Origin: Actinomycetota bacterium
GTDB lineage: Bacteria > Actinomycetota > Acidimicrobiia > Acidimicrobiales > JAHWLA01
DNA: 9,046 nt
Assembly (NCBI GenBank): GCA_019347595.1
Contig: JAHWLA010000102.1
Location: forward strand, 1-9,046
Reading direction: 5' to 3'
Shown: positions 6,864 through 9,046 of the stretch, in pieces
Layout: the number at the start of each line of letters is the position of its first letter
Position numbering within the stretch: position 1 is the first letter of the stretch
Notes under the pieces: model-generated
Databases searched by the model: none
Seen by the model: the letters and a program-made list of their open reading frames with translations, nothing else
What the model was told of the DNA's origin: nothing
Made by a program: the position numbers and the translations under genes

Positions 6864-8807
6864 GTGAGCGTCGGACTGAGGATCCACATCGAGCCTCTGC
6901 CGGAAGGCATGTGGGCCGGTGAGAACCGAGCAGATGCCTTCGAGGAGGCATATCGCCGGTGCCAGCCGGAGCTCGTAGCGTTGTGTCGCCGCCTCTTGTG
7001 CGGCCGTGGCGATGCCGAAGCCGTCGCCCAGGAGGCGTTCGTCCGGGCCTGGCGCTCCATCGACAGTTTCACCGGCGCCCGCCCGTTCTGGCCATGGGTA
7101 GCCACCATCGCCCGCCGCCTCTGCATCGACCAGCGGCGACGGATCGGCCGGGAGACTCGCAAGCTGCAGGCCGAGGCCACCATGACCGAGGGGCAGGCCG
7201 CGGTCGGTCCCGACGAGTTGCTGGAGAGCGACGAGGAATTCCGCGCCGCCCTGCTGGCGCTCAAGCGCCTGAAGCCCGCTGAGCAACGCGTCATCACGCT
7301 CCGCGAGGTGAACGGCTGGTCGTACGACGAGATCGCCGAGTTCGAGGGCGTGACCGTCGAGTCCGTTCGCGGTTCGTTGAAGCGGGCGCGGATCCGGTTG
7401 CGTGAGTCCTACGCGCGCGTCGCCGCCGGTGCGCCGGCCGTCTTGGGCTTGGGGGCCTGGCGCAGGGCGCGCCTTCGCGCTGAACACATCCTCGCCCGCC
7501 ACCCGTGGACGGGCGTGGGGACGTCAGGGCCGGCGTTGATCGCCACCGACGCCCTCGTCGCCGTCGTCGCCCTGGTCTTCGCCGTCGCCGTCGTCGGTGT
7601 ACCGCTCGACAGCGTCTCTACGACGCCTCGCGAGGAGTCGGTGGTGGCCGAGGCCCTGGGGTCCGGACCTGCCGGGGAACCGGGCTTCGACGGGGAGCGC
7701 GTCACGAACGCACGAGCAGAAGACCGGTCGCCCGCAACACCGACCGCAGCGCCCGCGGGCTCCGCGGCAGGTGCGGTCCCGGGCGTCGCGCTCCCGCTCC
7801 CCGCCGACGGCGCCGACTCTCCCGACGACGTCATGCTCACGGACGTGACGCCTTCGCCTGCGTACTCGTCCGACAACACGGTCTTCGCCGCCGGCAACGT
7901 GACGCAGGGCTGCACATACGTGGTGTGCCCTGTGCTCTTCCGCTCGCCCGACCGCGGTCGCACGTGGCACCGCCTTGCGGCCGTCGGCTTCCAGGGCGGC
8001 GAGCTGCTGCTGCCTGCGTCGTATCCGGCCGACACCCGCATCTTCGCCGCCGGTCCCAGCGGTCTCCTCGTCTCCGGCGACGGGGGCCAGTCGTTCCTCC
8101 GGGCGGCCGCCATCGCGGGCTCCGCTGCCATCTCGCCGGCGTTCTCCAGCGGCGATCCGCGCATCCTCTTCGGCGCCACGCCCGGATGGGAGTACCGCGA
8201 CGACATCGGCGCGGCCAAGCCGGGCGGCCTCGTGCTGCCCTCGACCGCGCTGGCGGGGACCGTCGTCTTCGCCCCCGCCTACCCCCGGGACCCGCGCATC
8301 GTCGTGGGCGGGACGACCGCCGCCGTCGGAGGCGGGAACTCCAGCGCCGTGTTCCTTTGCGAGAACGGTGTCTGCGACACCACCACGGTGTTGCCCGGCT
8401 ACATCGGCGCGGCGTCAGTGGCCGTGTCGCCCGACTACCTCACGGACAACGTAGTCGTCGCCTGGCGGGCATCGGGTTTGTTCGGCTCCCGCGACGGCGG
8501 ACGGTCCTTCGCCCCGATGGCGGTCCCCGACGGCGGGGACGTCGTCGATGTCGCCTTCGACGGTGCCCGGGTGCTCGTGCTCGTGCATCCCGCCGATGCG
8601 GAGGCGGGGACGGCCAGCCGCCTGTTGGAGACCACCGACCTCGGACGCACGTGGCGCACGGTGAGTACGGGTGGCGCCGGGCATGCGCTGTCGGCCGTCG
8701 ACGTTATGCCGGACGGGCGGATGCTGGGGAGCCGGACCGCGGCTGCCGGTGGAGGGCTCGTGTGTTCACACGATGGCGGTGCGTCATGGTTCGATCGCTG
8801 TCGATAG
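6864..8807 (+). CDS. Membrane-tethered ECF sigma factor with extracytoplasmic Asp-box beta-propeller
   Basis: Protein of 647 residues. Residues about 22-95 are sigma region 2, including EAFVRAW, the DSF and FWPWVATIARRLCIDQRRR segments used in -10 recognition and core binding. Residues about 126-180 are sigma region 4, with LKPAEQRVITLREVNGWSYDEIA and a helix-turn-helix ending VRGSLKRARIRLRE. After a basic connector, residues about 224-246 form one transmembrane helix (ALVAVVALVFAVAVVGV). Residues 247 to about 325 are a Ser/Thr/Pro/Ala stalk. Residues about 327-645 hold seven repeats of about 46 residues with Asp-boxes at 361 (SPDRGRTW), 404, 542, 590 and 635 (SHDGGASW). Six cysteines in the propeller fall in three close pairs. 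The expected topology is sigma inside, propeller outside. GTG 6864 is the furthest upstream start in frame; ATG 6909 is an alternative. No separate anti-sigma gene is seen, so the C-terminal part may itself control activity, perhaps by proteolytic release. Confidence 0.88.
   Translation: MSVGLRIHIEPLPEGMWAGENRADAFEEAYRRCQPELVALCRRLLCGRGDAEAVAQEAFVRAWRSIDSFTGARPFWPWVATIARRLCIDQRRRIGRETRKLQAEATMTEGQAAVGPDELLESDEEFRAALLALKRLKPAEQRVITLREVNGWSYDEIAEFEGVTVESVRGSLKRARIRLRESYARVAAGAPAVLGLGAWRRARLRAEHILARHPWTGVGTSGPALIATDALVAVVALVFAVAVVGVPLDSVSTTPREESVVAEALGSGPAGEPGFDGERVTNARAEDRSPATPTAAPAGSAAGAVPGVALPLPADGADSPDDVMLTDVTPSPAYSSDNTVFAAGNVTQGCTYVVCPVLFRSPDRGRTWHRLAAVGFQGGELLLPASYPADTRIFAAGPSGLLVSGDGGQSFLRAAAIAGSAAISPAFSSGDPRILFGATPGWEYRDDIGAAKPGGLVLPSTALAGTVVFAPAYPRDPRIVVGGTTAAVGGGNSSAVFLCENGVCDTTTVLPGYIGAASVAVSPDYLTDNVVVAWRASGLFGSRDGGRSFAPMAVPDGGDVVDVAFDGARVLVLVHPADAEAGTASRLLETTDLGRTWRTVSTGGAGHALSAVDVMPDGRMLGSRTAAAGGGLVCSHDGGASWFDRCR
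7836..8805 (+). repeat. Seven-fold protein repeat region encoding an Asp-box beta-propeller
   Basis: Within the sigma-factor gene, a phrase of the form SPxYxxDxxVFAAG recurs at residues 331, 383, 424, 470, 522, 563 and about 611. Most copies are followed 20-30 residues later by an Asp-box (S/T-x-D-x-G-x-T/S-W/F) at 361, 404, 542, 590 and 635. The two missing Asp-boxes fall where expected, near 450 and 497, the latter decayed to CENGVCDTTTV. Spacings of 43, 138 (three times 46), 48 and 45 fit seven blades. DNA identity between repeats is low, so this is an old protein repeat rather than a recent duplication. Confidence 0.75.
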
Positions 8808-9046
8808 CACGCCTCCGCCGTCGCCTGGCGGTCGCGGTCGCGCTGTGTGCGCTCCTCGTCTCGATGCCGTCGCGGGCCGACGCCGGACTCGCCGTCTTCG
8901 CGGGCGCGTGCACCTTGGACCTCAAGGTCGACTTCACGCCGGCTGCCGGCCTCTCGCTCTCCCCGACGTCGCTGAGCTTCGGCGGCTCGGGGACGTGCGT
9001 GGTCAACTCCGTGCTGACCACCGGTTCGCTGGTCGGGACAGCCGCC
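8786..9046 (+). CDS. Secreted protein of unknown function (3' end missing)
   Basis: Open frame running off the right edge; 87 residues are visible. It starts with a classic signal peptide: MVRSLSIARLRRRLA (basic), then AVAVALCALLVSM (hydrophobic), then PSRADA followed by GLA, with predicted cleavage after ADA at about residue 32. The mature part begins with a cysteine-containing, beta-type sequence (GACTLDLKVDF, SLSPTSLSFGGSGTCVVNSVL), so a disulfide is likely. I do not recognise the family. The ATG at 8786 is preferred because it opens the signal peptide directly; it lies 22 nt inside the sigma-factor gene, whose TAG is at 8805-8807, which points to coupled expression. The ribosome binding site is poor. 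It may be a regulatory target or partner of the membrane-tethered sigma factor; this is inference from position only. Confidence 0.68.
   Translation, partial: MVRSLSIARLRRRLAVAVALCALLVSMPSRADAGLAVFAGACTLDLKVDFTPAAGLSLSPTSLSFGGSGTCVVNSVLTTGSLVGTAA

Noticed and set aside
6653..7297. Minus-strand extension of the RHH-like ORF
   Set aside because: It runs antisense through the sigma region 2 coding sequence and the intergenic repeat, and its composition looks like a high-GC shadow; the ATG at 6652 begins the recognisable domain.
6864..8807. Assembly or frameshift joining of a sigma gene with a separate propeller gene
   Set aside because: The frame is continuous, with consistent third-position G/C use across the junction, and the connector plus transmembrane helix and stalk form a sensible topology with no leftover start or stop signals.
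6422..8807. Toxin-antitoxin pair
   Set aside because: The RHH-like gene has no small toxin partner next to it; the neighbour is a large divergent sigma-factor gene.
8704..9021. Minus-strand ORF at the right end
   Set aside because: It is antisense to the propeller end and to a plus-strand frame with a clear signal peptide, and it has no recognisable motif.

Overview
This window is high-GC DNA with frequent GTG starts, start codons overlapping the previous stop (ATGA/GTGA), and lipoprotein and signal-peptide genes. It looks actinobacterial, possibly an uncultured Acidimicrobiia-like lineage; that placement is inferred from style and protein flavour, not from a marker gene. No rRNA, tRNA, CRISPR array or insertion sequence was seen.

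Left two-thirds (1-6447, plus strand): a compact operon for a HAAT/Liv-type ABC importer. It runs from a 5'-truncated periplasmic-binding-protein-type receptor, through a LivH-type permease, a single long ORF fusing a LivM-type permease to a LivG-type ATPase through a roughly 140-residue disordered linker, and a LivF-type ATPase, to two small probable lipoproteins of unknown function. Five of the six genes start within or a few bases after the end of the gene before them (one 8-nt gap, then overlaps of 4, 4, 4 and 7 nt), so the two lipoproteins are probably co-translated with the transporter.

Middle (6422-6863): a short minus-strand gene for a ribbon-helix-helix-like protein overlaps the 3' end of the operon tail to tail. 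It is separated from the next plus-strand gene by about 210 bp that contain a perfect 12-bp inverted repeat and a third copy of its GGTGAC core. This is the one clear regulatory region in the window.

Right third (6864-9046, plus strand): the most unusual gene encodes a full ECF sigma factor (regions 2 and 4), followed in the same polypeptide by one transmembrane helix, a low-complexity stalk and a predicted extracytoplasmic seven-repeat Asp-box beta-propeller with three cysteine pairs. This reads as a one-polypeptide transmembrane transcription switch: an outside sensor joined to an inside sigma factor. Its last codons overlap the start of a secreted protein that runs off the window. No separate anti-sigma factor is visible in the window.
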